Program-made: the position numbers and the translations under genes | Source: JBFHKO01 sp041595355 | GTDB lineage: Bacteria > Pseudomonadota > Gammaproteobacteria > Enterobacterales > Aeromonadaceae | Assembly: GCA_041595355.1 (NCBI GenBank) | Contig: JBFHKO010000032.1 | Span: 1 to 16,949 of the forward strand | Length of the DNA: 16,949 nt | Reading direction: 5' to 3' | Shown here: positions 7,300 to 14,682 of the stretch, in pieces | How the letters are laid out: every line of letters begins with the position of its first letter | How positions within the stretch are numbered: position 1 is the stretch's first letter | Notes under the pieces: model-generated | Database searches by the model: none | Told to the model about the DNA's origin: nothing | What the model saw: only the letters and a program-made list of their open reading frames with translations

Positions 7300-9135
7300 C
7301 TACTCCAGGGTGCTGAAGAAGATCGCCGCCAGAAAGCCCAGCAGGGTGGCAAAGCCAATGATGGAGCCCCCCTTGAAATAGGCCTCCGGCAACATGGTTT
7401 CGGCGATCATGGTCAACATGGAGCCGGCCGCCAGCCCCTCCACCAGCGAGAACATCTGCGGCGACACCCCGGTGAAGAAGCGATGGCCGATCGCGGCGCC
7501 GAGGCCGGTAAGAAACATCAGCGCGGTCCACATCAGCAACACCCGCCGAAAGGACATCCCCTGCTGGCGCATGCCCACCGAACTGGAGAGGGCTTCCGGG
7601 TAATTGGAGAGAAACATGCCCGCCAGCAGCGACAGACTGAGGCTGGAGTGGATCATGCTGGAGCCGATCACCAGGGATTCGGGTATCGCATCCAGCAGGT
7701 TGCCCAGCCAGATGGCGACCGGCGCGCCCTGATGGGCCTTCACCTCGGCAGCCATATCGCCGGCAGCCGGCAGCAACTGTTCGGTATCCATGCTGTCAAC
7801 CATGCTCTGGGTCCAGGAGGCTGCCCGCTCGGGATCGAAGCGCTGCTTCTGCTCCAGGTAGTGACGTACCTGTGACTGTTGCAGATAAGCCTTCACCTGC
7901 TCGGCAAAGCGCGGTGCACGTCGCAGCAGGTCGTCGAAATCCGACCGGCGCAATACCCACACCAAGGTGTCCCTGGTCGCCACGGCGCTGACGGAGTGGC
8001 GACTGCCGGTCAAAAAGGAGAGGCCGCCAAAGACCTGCCGATCGCCGATACTCACCGAGCTCCGGCCACCGGCATGCGGATCGATGAGTGCCACCTCGCC
8101 CTGCTCGATGATGAACATGCGGTCGGCGCGCTCCTGATGGTGAAAAAAGGCATCCCCGCGCCGGTATTGCTTGGAAAAGACCCGGGATACGATAGCCTCG
8201 AGCTCGTGACTCGGCAGGCCCGCAAAAATGGGCAACCGGCCGAACTGCGCCGCCGCGGCGGCGAACTCCTTGTCGTGACGCACCACCACCACCGCCGCCT
8301 CGAGCTGCCCCTGGGTGCGCAGGTTGTCCACCGCGGCGGCGACCCAGTTACGGGCCTGCCGATCATTCATGCCATGGCGCTCGCGCAGGTAGGTATCGAC
8401 TTTCGGCCCCAGGATAAAACTCTGCAGCGCCTCGGCCAAAAAAGGCGAGGCCTGCAGCAGGCGGTTGAACTCCTTCCGTCCCAGCACCCAGACGCGGCTG
8501 TCGGCCCGGGTCACGGCCTGGGTGGCATGGGGCGAGCAGGTCAGAAAGGCCAGCCGGCCGAAGGCATCATGGGGCTTGAGCTGGCGAAACGGCATCAGCC
8601 CCTCCGTTCCCCGGGGCTCCAGCAAGTCGACCGCCCCCTCCTCGAGGATGTAGAGGTTATCCGGCGGGTCAAACCGGTGATAGAGCACAGTGTCCCGTGG
8701 ATAGTCACGAAGCTGCACCGCATTGGCCAGTTCGCGTCTGACCTTGGCAGGCAGCCCCTTGAATAGGGGCACCCGCCCTATGTGACCGAGAATATGGCGA
8801 AAGCGCTCCTGGCGCTTCTTGCGCAGATAATAGAGGGTAGTGGAGGATTTGCGCAGAAAGCCGCCATAGCTGTTGATGATGTTATTAAGGCCCATGAACA
8901 TCAGCCCGCCCAGAATGGCGCCGGCCGCCATGGGATAAAAATGGCCCTTTTCCAGGGCGCTGCCCACCAGATCGATGGTCAGGGCCGCCAGCAGCGCGCC
9001 GCCTCCGAAAGCCATCAGCCAGGCAACCGAGCGATCGCCTGGCGTCCAGAAGCGGGTTGTGAGGGTACCCAGGGGCAGGGAGCAGGTACTGAGGATCCCC
9101 ATGGCAAAGGCGGAAAAGGCGATGGATTCCAGCAT
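7300..9135 (-). CDS. ZIP-family-like membrane protein with two internal cyclic-nucleotide-binding-like domains
   Basis: The 611-residue product has three TM helices (about 5-25, 38-58, 68-88), a long cytoplasmic insert, then five TM helices (about 473-493, 499-519, 533-551, 560-581, 588-607). That is the eight-helix ZIP metal-transporter plan (GufA-like) split after TM3. The insert carries two Crp-type beta-roll domains, about 125-232 and 303-408, with matching landmarks (LFKGLPAKV / IFAGLPSHE; LYILEEGAVDL / MFIIEQGEVAL; FGRLAFLT / FGGLSFLT). Both lack the Glu of the FGE motif and the phosphate-binding Arg. The ZIP TM4 motif HNxPEG reads DAIPES (482-487), and TM5 keeps N511-Y-P-E514. The Met at 9135 begins just before TM1; ATG 9219 (GGTGAG upstream) and TTG 9222 would add 28-29 residues, and TATACT at 9236-9241 could be the -10. 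It is either a regulated metal transporter or a membrane sensor; the function is unproven. Confidence 0.85.
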   Translation of the reverse strand: MLESIAFSAFAMGILSTCSLPLGTLTTRFWTPGDRSVAWLMAFGGGALLAALTIDLVGSALEKGHFYPMAAGAILGGLMFMGLNNIINSYGGFLRKSSTTLYYLRKKRQERFRHILGHIGRVPLFKGLPAKVRRELANAVQLRDYPRDTVLYHRFDPPDNLYILEEGAVDLLEPRGTEGLMPFRQLKPHDAFGRLAFLTCSPHATQAVTRADSRVWVLGRKEFNRLLQASPFLAEALQSFILGPKVDTYLRERHGMNDRQARNWVAAAVDNLRTQGQLEAAVVVVRHDKEFAAAAAQFGRLPIFAGLPSHELEAIVSRVFSKQYRRGDAFFHHQERADRMFIIEQGEVALIDPHAGGRSSVSIGDRQVFGGLSFLTGSRHSVSAVATRDTLVWVLRRSDFDDLLRRAPRFAEQVKAYLQQSQVRHYLEQKQRFDPERAASWTQSMVDSMDTEQLLPAAGDMAAEVKAHQGAPVAIWLGNLLDAIPESLVIGSSMIHSSLSLSLLAGMFLSNYPEALSSSVGMRQQGMSFRRVLLMWTALMFLTGLGAAIGHRFFTGVSPQMFSLVEGLAAGSMLTMIAETMLPEAYFKGGSIIGFATLLGFLAAIFFSTLE

Positions 9136-9285
9136 GTCGATGCGTCCCTTACCGGTGCGAAATGGCCGGTGTGGCATGGCCCGCGGCGAGGCAATGCCGG
9201 TCGCCACTGCCAACGCCATCAACGAGATCTCACCAAGTATAGGCCCGACGGCCGCTTGCGGCCCCCGTCCGGGAGCCTTCCGGCC

Positions 9286-10167
9286 TCAGGGATCGGGAGC
9301 GGTGCGGGTCTGCTCGGCCAGCCGACCCAGCACATAGCGGGCCCGGGCGGAGAGTGGCCATTCGGCCCGGTGGATCAGCCAGAGGGTATCCATCACCTGC
9401 GGCGTGCCGGTCACGACACGGATGGCCGCCTGCCGGGCGAAGGCCTGGACCGCAAAATGAGGCAACACGGTAAAGCCGAGTCCCAATGCCACCGGCTCCA
9501 GGATCAGGCCAATCTGATTGCTGAATCCCTTCACCGGCAGTGCCGCAACCGAGCAGCCTGGATAGCGGCGGCTCAGTAGCCGCATGGCCATGTCCCGCCC
9601 ATCCGGATGGTCGATAAATCCAAGGCGCATCAGATCGTCCCAGCCGGTGCCCGCCTGCTCCGCGGGCACCACCAGACTCAAGGCTTCACTGGCGAAGCGA
9701 CGGGTCGCCAGGCGGAGATCATCCGGCTTGCTGGTCACCAGACCAAACTCGGCACGGCGTTCCAATACCGCACTGAGGATATCGGCCGTCGGGGCGAAAC
9801 GGTGCTGGATCGACAACCCCGGATGCTCGACCTGCATTTGCAGCAGTAGCGGGTAGATATGCAGCCCAATGCTGCCCGGCGTGGCCAGCGTCAGGTCGCC
9901 GCGATAAGGGGTGTCTTCCTCCAGGCTGCTGAGCAGCCGCCGCCTGGCCATTTGCATCTCCCGTGCGTAGGCGAGCAGTTTTTGGCCGGTCGGCGTGAGC
10001 TCCATCTTGCGTGGACGGCGGATCAGCACACTGCCGAATTCGGCCTCCAGGCGCTGGATATGCTGACTCACCGCGGCCTGGGTAATACCGAGGCGCTCCG
10101 CGGCCCGGGTAAAGCTGCCGCACTCCGCGACCATGATCAGCGAACTTAACCAAAGCGACTTAGTCAT
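9286..10167 (-). CDS. LysR-family transcriptional regulator
   Basis: This 293-residue protein has the standard LysR length and order. The N-terminal winged helix-turn-helix covers residues 5-62, with the signature SFTRAAERLGITQAAVSQHI and the following ELTPTGQKLL; the rest is a periplasmic-binding-protein-like effector domain (from about 90) with GLHIYPLLLQM and the late GLGFTVLPHFAV segment. It is transcribed away from the VOC gene across a gap of about 100 bp, the usual arrangement for a LysR protein controlling its divergent neighbour and itself. The start ATG (10165-10167) sits inside the palindrome at 10164-10182, which fits autoregulation; no good ribosome site precedes it. The effector is unknown, and I cannot assign it to a named LysR protein. 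Its 3' end is 150 bp before the ZIP-cNBD gene on the same strand. Confidence 0.94.
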   Translation of the reverse strand: MTKSLWLSSLIMVAECGSFTRAAERLGITQAAVSQHIQRLEAEFGSVLIRRPRKMELTPTGQKLLAYAREMQMARRRLLSSLEEDTPYRGDLTLATPGSIGLHIYPLLLQMQVEHPGLSIQHRFAPTADILSAVLERRAEFGLVTSKPDDLRLATRRFASEALSLVVPAEQAGTGWDDLMRLGFIDHPDGRDMAMRLLSRRYPGCSVAALPVKGFSNQIGLILEPVALGLGFTVLPHFAVQAFARQAAIRVVTGTPQVMDTLWLIHRAEWPLSARARYVLGRLAEQTRTAPDP

Positions 10168-10191
10168 AAGAATTATTTATGAATAACATAA
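10164..10191. promoter_or_regulatory. Palindromic operator between lysR-type gene and VOC gene
   Basis: TCATAA (10164-10169) and TTATGA (10177-10182) form a perfect inverted repeat with a seven-base spacer. A further CATAA at 10187-10191 pairs with TTATG at 10177-10181, giving three alternating half-sites. LysR proteins bind interrupted A/T-rich palindromes in such divergent gaps, so this is the best candidate operator. It overlaps the regulator's start codon. Confidence 0.55.
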
Positions 10192-10212
10192 GTTGGCGTC
10201 GTTTTTTATTAT
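10183..10212 (+). promoter_or_regulatory. Candidate promoter for the VOC gene
   Basis: TATTAT (10207-10212) is one mismatch from the -10 consensus; ATAACA (10183-10188), 18 bases upstream, matches four of six -35 positions. The -35 element would overlap the third operator half-site, which is typical for LysR activation. The start codon follows about 57 bases later. Confidence 0.4.
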
Positions 10213-10268
10213 CACAAAATTCACGTACATTGCCACCCGTGTTCCATTACCCCTCACAGGATGTATCC

Positions 10269-10772
10269 ATGACCTATCCACGCACTTTTTCTCACCTCGG
10301 CATCACCGTTACCGATCTGGAAGCCGCCGTCACATTCTATACCGATGTCCTGGGCTGGTACCTGATCATGCCACCGACCCGAATCACCGAGGATGACTCC
10401 GCGATTGGCCGCATGTGCAGCGATGTCTTTGGTGCCGGCTGGCAGTCGTTTCGCATCGCGCACCTCGCTACCGGTGATCGCATCGGCGTTGAACTGTTCG
10501 AATTTGCCAATACCGAACGCCGTGACAACAACTTTGAGTACTGGAAAACCGGCGTGTTCCACTTCTGCATCCAGGATCCGGATGTGGAAGGGCTGGCGGC
10601 CAGGATCGTGGCGGCCGGTGGCAAGCAGCGCATGCCGGTACGGGAATATTTCCCGGGTGAAAAGCCTTACCGCATGGTCTACATGGAAGATCCCTTCGGC
10701 AACATTCTCGAAATTTACAGCCACAGCTACGAGCTGACCTACGCAGCCGGTGCCTACCAGTCCCGGGACTGA
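10269..10772 (+). CDS. VOC-superfamily protein (glyoxalase I-like metalloenzyme)
   Basis: The 167-residue cytoplasmic protein has the paired beta-alpha-beta-beta-beta modules of the vicinal oxygen chelate fold: FSHLGITVTDLEAAVTFYTDVLG at the start of module one and VFHFCIQDPDVEGLAARIVAAGG at the start of module two, closing with EDPFGNILEIY. The expected metal ligands H9, E75, H98 and E148 can all be placed, matching the His-Glu-His-Glu pattern of glyoxalase I. Substrate cannot be told from sequence; lactoylglutathione lyase, dioxygenase or isomerase roles are all possible in this family. The start is the ATG at 10269 with AGGA seven bases upstream; an in-frame ATG at 10179 lies in the operator and promoter region and is unlikely. 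It is divergent from the LysR gene and presumably its target. Confidence 0.9.
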   Translation: MTYPRTFSHLGITVTDLEAAVTFYTDVLGWYLIMPPTRITEDDSAIGRMCSDVFGAGWQSFRIAHLATGDRIGVELFEFANTERRDNNFEYWKTGVFHFCIQDPDVEGLAARIVAAGGKQRMPVREYFPGEKPYRMVYMEDPFGNILEIYSHSYELTYAAGAYQSRD

Positions 10773-10780
10773 GCGGGCCA

Positions 10781-10811
10781 GAGCCCCCCTGCCAACCCCA
10801 GGTGGGGGCTC
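10781..10811. other. GC-rich hairpin after the VOC gene
   Basis: GAGCCCCC (10781-10788) pairs perfectly with GGGGGCTC (10804-10811), eight bases after the VOC stop codon. Its place suggests transcript termination or 3'-end protection, but no T run follows on either strand, so it is not a canonical terminator. Confidence 0.4.
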
Positions 10812-10880
10812 AAAAGAGCCACGCTCAACCCGACGGAGCAGGAGCAAGATCACAGCGATACGTATCCGGATCCAAAAGCG

Positions 10881-10910
10881 TTGCCACGCCAGGACGAATG
10901 CCCCTAGGCT
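10881..10910 (+). promoter_or_regulatory. Weak candidate promoter for the binding-protein/GGDEF-EAL operon
   Basis: TTGCCA (10881-10886) matches five of six -35 positions; TAGGCT (10905-10910), 18 bases downstream, matches only three of six -10 positions. It is the best-placed candidate in the 201-bp gap before the operon. Confidence 0.25.
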
Positions 10911-10973
10911 TAACACTGCCGCCCGATGGAGCGGGTGCCGGCAACATCCGCGATCCGCGTTATCGAGGTAGAC

Positions 10974-11816
10974 ATGCATACAACAGGGACGTATCCCGGC
11001 CTGAAGCCGATCTTGCACCTCATGCTCGCCCCCCTGGCGGCCCTGTGGGTGGGAAGCGCCCAGGCCGAGACAGTCAGCCTGTCCGGTGTCGGCCTGTCTG
11101 CGCCCCTCATGCAGCGGCTGGCCGAGGGCTACCACAGGCTGCGCCCCCATGACAGCGTGACCGTGGTAGTGCCGCCGCTTGGCAGCAGCGGTGCCGTGCG
11201 AGCACTGGCCGCCGGCGAACTGGATCTGGCCATTTCAGGCCGCCCCCTCAAACCGGAGGAAGAAGCCCACACAGGCAACGTCACCGAGCTGGCGCGCACC
11301 GCCTTCTGCTTCGCCAGTAGCGACGGCGTCCTGCCGACGGGACTCACCATCCAGAAGCTCGCCGATATCTATGCCGGACGCCTGACCCACTGGGACGATG
11401 GCCAGCCCATTCGCCTGGTCATGCGGCCGGAATTTGAAACCGACACCATGCTGGTGCGTCAGATTGCGCCACAAGTCGATGCCGCCATGACCCTGGCCAC
11501 CCAGCGCAAGGGGCTCATCGCTGCCATCAATGATCTCGATACCCTCGCATTGCTGGAAAAAGTTCCCGGCTCCTTCGGTCCGACCACCACCGGCCTGATA
11601 ACACTGCAGCAACGGCAGGTCCGTTGCCTGCCCTTCAACGGCGTGCAGCCCAGTGCCCGGGCCCTGGCCGAGGGGCGATACCCTTTGGCCAAGGTACTTT
11701 ACAGCGTGACGCCCGCCCAGCTCAGCCCGGCGACCGAACGCTTCCTGGCCTATCTGCACTCGCCAGCGGCACAGGAGATCATGACGACGGCCGGTTTCCT
11801 GCCCGCGGCGCCCTAG
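10974..11816 (+). CDS. PstS-like periplasmic substrate-binding protein
   Basis: The 280-residue product begins with a signal peptide (hydrophobic core about 11-28, AQA cleavage after residue 31). The mature part resembles the phosphate-binding PstS-like family: ETVSLSGVGLSAPLM at the first strand, the PLGSSGAVRALAAGELDLAISGRPL segment (68-92) with the Gly-Ser-Ser loop and the D-L-A-I-S-G-R pattern, and SFGPTTTGLI (200-209). It is shorter than true PstS, and no pstCAB transporter genes are beside it. The start is the ATG at 10974 with GAGG five bases upstream; the frame stays open to 10926 without a better start. Its stop is only 13 bp before the GGDEF-EAL gene, which has a large periplasmic loop, so I infer a sensory rather than transport role. 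The ligand (phosphate or another anion) is unproven. Confidence 0.83.
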   Translation: MHTTGTYPGLKPILHLMLAPLAALWVGSAQAETVSLSGVGLSAPLMQRLAEGYHRLRPHDSVTVVVPPLGSSGAVRALAAGELDLAISGRPLKPEEEAHTGNVTELARTAFCFASSDGVLPTGLTIQKLADIYAGRLTHWDDGQPIRLVMRPEFETDTMLVRQIAPQVDAAMTLATQRKGLIAAINDLDTLALLEKVPGSFGPTTTGLITLQQRQVRCLPFNGVQPSARALAEGRYPLAKVLYSVTPAQLSPATERFLAYLHSPAAQEIMTTAGFLPAAP

Positions 11817-11829
11817 GCAGCTTGAACCC

Positions 11830-14484
11830 ATGCTACCCTCTGCGACGGCAAGCAAACTCACCCATCTGGTCAGCGCCCTGGCCCTGGCCATCAGCCTCTT
11901 GCCGGCACTGGGTTACTTTCTGGTGCAGCGCGAAGGCGTCGTCCACAATCTCATTGCCAGCGCAAAGACCCAGTCAGTACTGGTCACCGAGGTGGTCGGC
12001 CACAATATCAAAATCTGGCCCAGTGCCCATGAGCGGTTGCTGGAAGCCATAATGCCCGTAGTCGAACCCCAGCATGCCACCCTCATCCTCTATGGGCAGA
12101 CCCGGCTCATATCAGGGCCCTACGCCGATCTGCGCTGGCCGACCATCGCCAGAGAGGCGGAGTTTTTCGATTTCGGCATGCCGGCCGGACGCGTCAGGGT
12201 GGTCGCCTCTCTGGCCGACATTCTGCTGCAAAGCGCCATGATACTGGTGCTGAGCCTGGTGCTGGCCATTGCCGTCTTCATACCGCTGCGCCAGATGTCG
12301 GTCAGGGCGCTTAAGCGGGCCTCGGAGTTGCTGGTGCGCGGCGAACTCCATCGCTCGCTGGTCGATGGCCTGAGCGAGGGCGTGCTGCTCTGCGATGAGC
12401 GGCTGCAGATCATCGCCACCAACCGCAGTGCCCGGCACATTGCCGGTGTTGCCCATCCCCTGCTTGTGGAGGCCAATCTGGCCGATTGCCTGCGGGGGGC
12501 GACCCGTGAAGATGGCTCCCCCATGCCGCTCAGCGAATGGCCCATGCGCCGTTGCCTCCAGCCGGATGCACCTGACGGACCGGTCATCATGGGCATGCTG
12601 GATCCACTGCGCGGGCAGATCTGGCTGTCGCTGAAAAGCAGCGCGATCCAGCATGGCGAGCAGAACGAACACACCGCCGTGGTCACCACCATAGAGGATG
12701 TGACGGCGCAAAAGCGCAATGCCGATCGCCTGATCATCACCGAATATGCCGTGCATTGCGCCCGGGACGCCATCATCATCACCGACGCCAAGGCGCGCAT
12801 CATCCAGGTCAATGATGCCTTCTGCCGGCTCACCGGCTACCCGCGCGAGCAGGTGCTCGGCCAGACACCGTCCATCCTCAGATCCGGCCATCATGAGCCG
12901 GCGTTCTATCGGGCGATGTGGGCGCAAATCGAGCAAACCGGGGCCTGGTCCGGCGAGATCTGGAACCGCGCCCGGGACGGCCGCACCTTCCCGGCCTGGC
13001 TCAGCATCAGCGAAGTGCGCGATGGCAAAAACCGCCTCACCAGTTATATCGGTACCAGCTTCGATCTGTCGGAGCGCATGGCGGCCGAACAGCAGGTGCG
13101 TCATCTCGCCCGGCACGATCCGCTCACCGGATTACCGAACCGCAGTTACCTGCGCGAGGCCCTCGGCAAGGCGCTGGCCGCCGCCGAACGCCATGACTGG
13201 CGCGTCGGGGTCTACTTCATCGATCTCGATCACTTCAAGCTCATCAATGACAGCATGGGACACCATGCCGGCGATCAGGTCCTTGCCGAAGTGGCCCGCC
13301 GGCTGACATCCGTGCTGCGTGAAGAGGACACCGTCGGCCGCCTGGCCGGCGATGAGTTTGTCGTCTTCAGCACCAAGGTTGACACCGATGGCGGCCTGGT
13401 CACCGTTGCCGAGGCGATATTGCAGGCCCTGGCCGCCCCCATAGTGCTGAATGGCAAGGAACTCTTTCTGACCACCAGCGTCGGCATCGTCGTCTATCCC
13501 CAGGATGGCCGCGACGTGGACACCCTGCTGTCGAACGCCGACACCGCCATGTATGCCGCCAAGGGCGATGGCCGTGCAAATTTCAAATTCTTTACCGAGG
13601 AGATGAACGAGGCCAGCCGCCATCAGCTCGACACCACCAATGCGGTGCGCATGGCCCTGGAGCAAGGCGAGTTTGTGCTCTTCTACCAGCCCCAGGTGCT
13701 CGCCGGCGATGGCGAGCAGATCATCGGGGCCGAGGCGCTGATCCGCTGGCAACGCCCCGGTGTCGGCCTGATCCCCCCCGGCCAATTCATTCCCGTCATC
13801 GAGGGCTCCCGCCTCATCATCGAGCTGGGCAACTGGGTCATCGAGGAGGCCCTGCGCAAGGCGCACGCCTGGCAATCACTTGGTTTCACTATCTGCATTT
13901 CCGTCAACGTGTCGCCTTTGCAGTTTCGCCAGGAGAACTTCCTCTCCCAGTTGCAGGAGGCAGCGGCCCGGCACGCCTTCGTCGCCGGCAGCCTGCGCCT
14001 GGAAGTCACCGAAAGCCTGATGCTGACCGAGCCGGAGGCAACCATTGCCAAGATGCACCAGCTGCGGAAGCTGGGCTTTCTGCTGACCGTCGACGACTTC
14101 GGAACCGGTTATTCCAGCCTCGCCTATCTGGCACGCTTTCCCTTCGATGAGCTGAAAATAGATCGCTCCTTCATCCACCGCCTCTCTCAGGATGACAGCG
14201 CCAAAGCCATCGTCAACGCCATCATAGTGCTCAGCCACGCCCTGGGGTTGAAAAGCGTCGCCGAAGGGGTCGAGAGCCAGACCCAGGCCGAGATACTGCG
14301 CAGCCTTGGCTGCGACAGCATCCAGGGCTATCTCTACGGCCGCCCCCTGCCAGTCGAGGAGTTCGAGCGCCGCGTGCGCAACAGCCTGCACGGCAACCTG
14401 GCCGCGCCGCATGCCAAAGCCGCTGCCTTGCCGCATCCGGGGCTGCTGCTGGTCAAGGCGGCGGAATCGAGCCCGTCACAGTGA
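11830..14484 (+). CDS. Membrane PAS-PAS-GGDEF-EAL protein (c-di-GMP turnover)
   Basis: The 884-residue protein contains TM1 (13-32), a periplasmic segment of about 98 residues, TM2 (131-153), a short linker, PAS-like domain 1 (about 180-292), PAS 2 (about 302-415, NDAFCRLTGY...), GGDEF (about 420-590) and EAL (about 598-850). The cyclase motif is AGDEF (506-510), preceded by the inhibitory I-site R497-E-E-D500 at the normal five-residue distance. The phosphodiesterase site looks complete: E635-A-L, N693, E725, D755-D756, K776, E812 and Q832. I therefore expect c-di-GMP hydrolysis, with GGDEF either active or acting as a GTP/c-di-GMP sensor. Start codon ATG 11830 has only a weak ribosome site, so translational coupling to the upstream binding-protein gene is likely. 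The layout recalls NspS-MbaA of Vibrio cholerae, but the binding protein here is PstS-like. Confidence 0.95.
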   Translation: MLPSATASKLTHLVSALALAISLLPALGYFLVQREGVVHNLIASAKTQSVLVTEVVGHNIKIWPSAHERLLEAIMPVVEPQHATLILYGQTRLISGPYADLRWPTIAREAEFFDFGMPAGRVRVVASLADILLQSAMILVLSLVLAIAVFIPLRQMSVRALKRASELLVRGELHRSLVDGLSEGVLLCDERLQIIATNRSARHIAGVAHPLLVEANLADCLRGATREDGSPMPLSEWPMRRCLQPDAPDGPVIMGMLDPLRGQIWLSLKSSAIQHGEQNEHTAVVTTIEDVTAQKRNADRLIITEYAVHCARDAIIITDAKARIIQVNDAFCRLTGYPREQVLGQTPSILRSGHHEPAFYRAMWAQIEQTGAWSGEIWNRARDGRTFPAWLSISEVRDGKNRLTSYIGTSFDLSERMAAEQQVRHLARHDPLTGLPNRSYLREALGKALAAAERHDWRVGVYFIDLDHFKLINDSMGHHAGDQVLAEVARRLTSVLREEDTVGRLAGDEFVVFSTKVDTDGGLVTVAEAILQALAAPIVLNGKELFLTTSVGIVVYPQDGRDVDTLLSNADTAMYAAKGDGRANFKFFTEEMNEASRHQLDTTNAVRMALEQGEFVLFYQPQVLAGDGEQIIGAEALIRWQRPGVGLIPPGQFIPVIEGSRLIIELGNWVIEEALRKAHAWQSLGFTICISVNVSPLQFRQENFLSQLQEAAARHAFVAGSLRLEVTESLMLTEPEATIAKMHQLRKLGFLLTVDDFGTGYSSLAYLARFPFDELKIDRSFIHRLSQDDSAKAIVNAIIVLSHALGLKSVAEGVESQTQAEILRSLGCDSIQGYLYGRPLPVEEFERRVRNSLHGNLAAPHAKAAALPHPGLLLVKAAESSPSQ

Positions 14485-14615
14485 CCACGCCACACCGAAG
14501 AACGCGCGGCCGGCCCGTGCGCCCCGCCATCAGGGAGCGCGCTTCGAGATCTTGGAGCCCTGAATGTTGACCCCGGCCATCAATCCCTTCTGATCGATAC
14601 CGCGCAAACACCGAA

Positions 14616-14644
14616 TTGATCGCGCCTGCCCTTACCGGTAGCAT
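14616..14644 (+). promoter_or_regulatory. Candidate sigma-70 promoter of yegD
   Basis: TTGATC (14616-14621) and TAGCAT (14639-14644) each match four of six consensus positions with an ideal 17-bp spacer. The start codon follows 38 bases downstream with GAGGA as ribosome site. The rest of the 198-bp gap after the GGDEF-EAL gene shows only a weak TCAGGG/CCCTGA hairpin (14530-14563) and no terminator. Confidence 0.45.
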
Positions 14645-14682
14645 GCCCCCCTTTTGTTACCGGATCAGATGAGGAACCCCAG

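Noticed and set aside
9247..9269. Hairpin GGCCGC-TT-GCGGCC between the LysR and ZIP-cNBD genes as a terminator
   Set aside because: The stem is perfect but has no T run on the minus strand, so termination cannot be supported.
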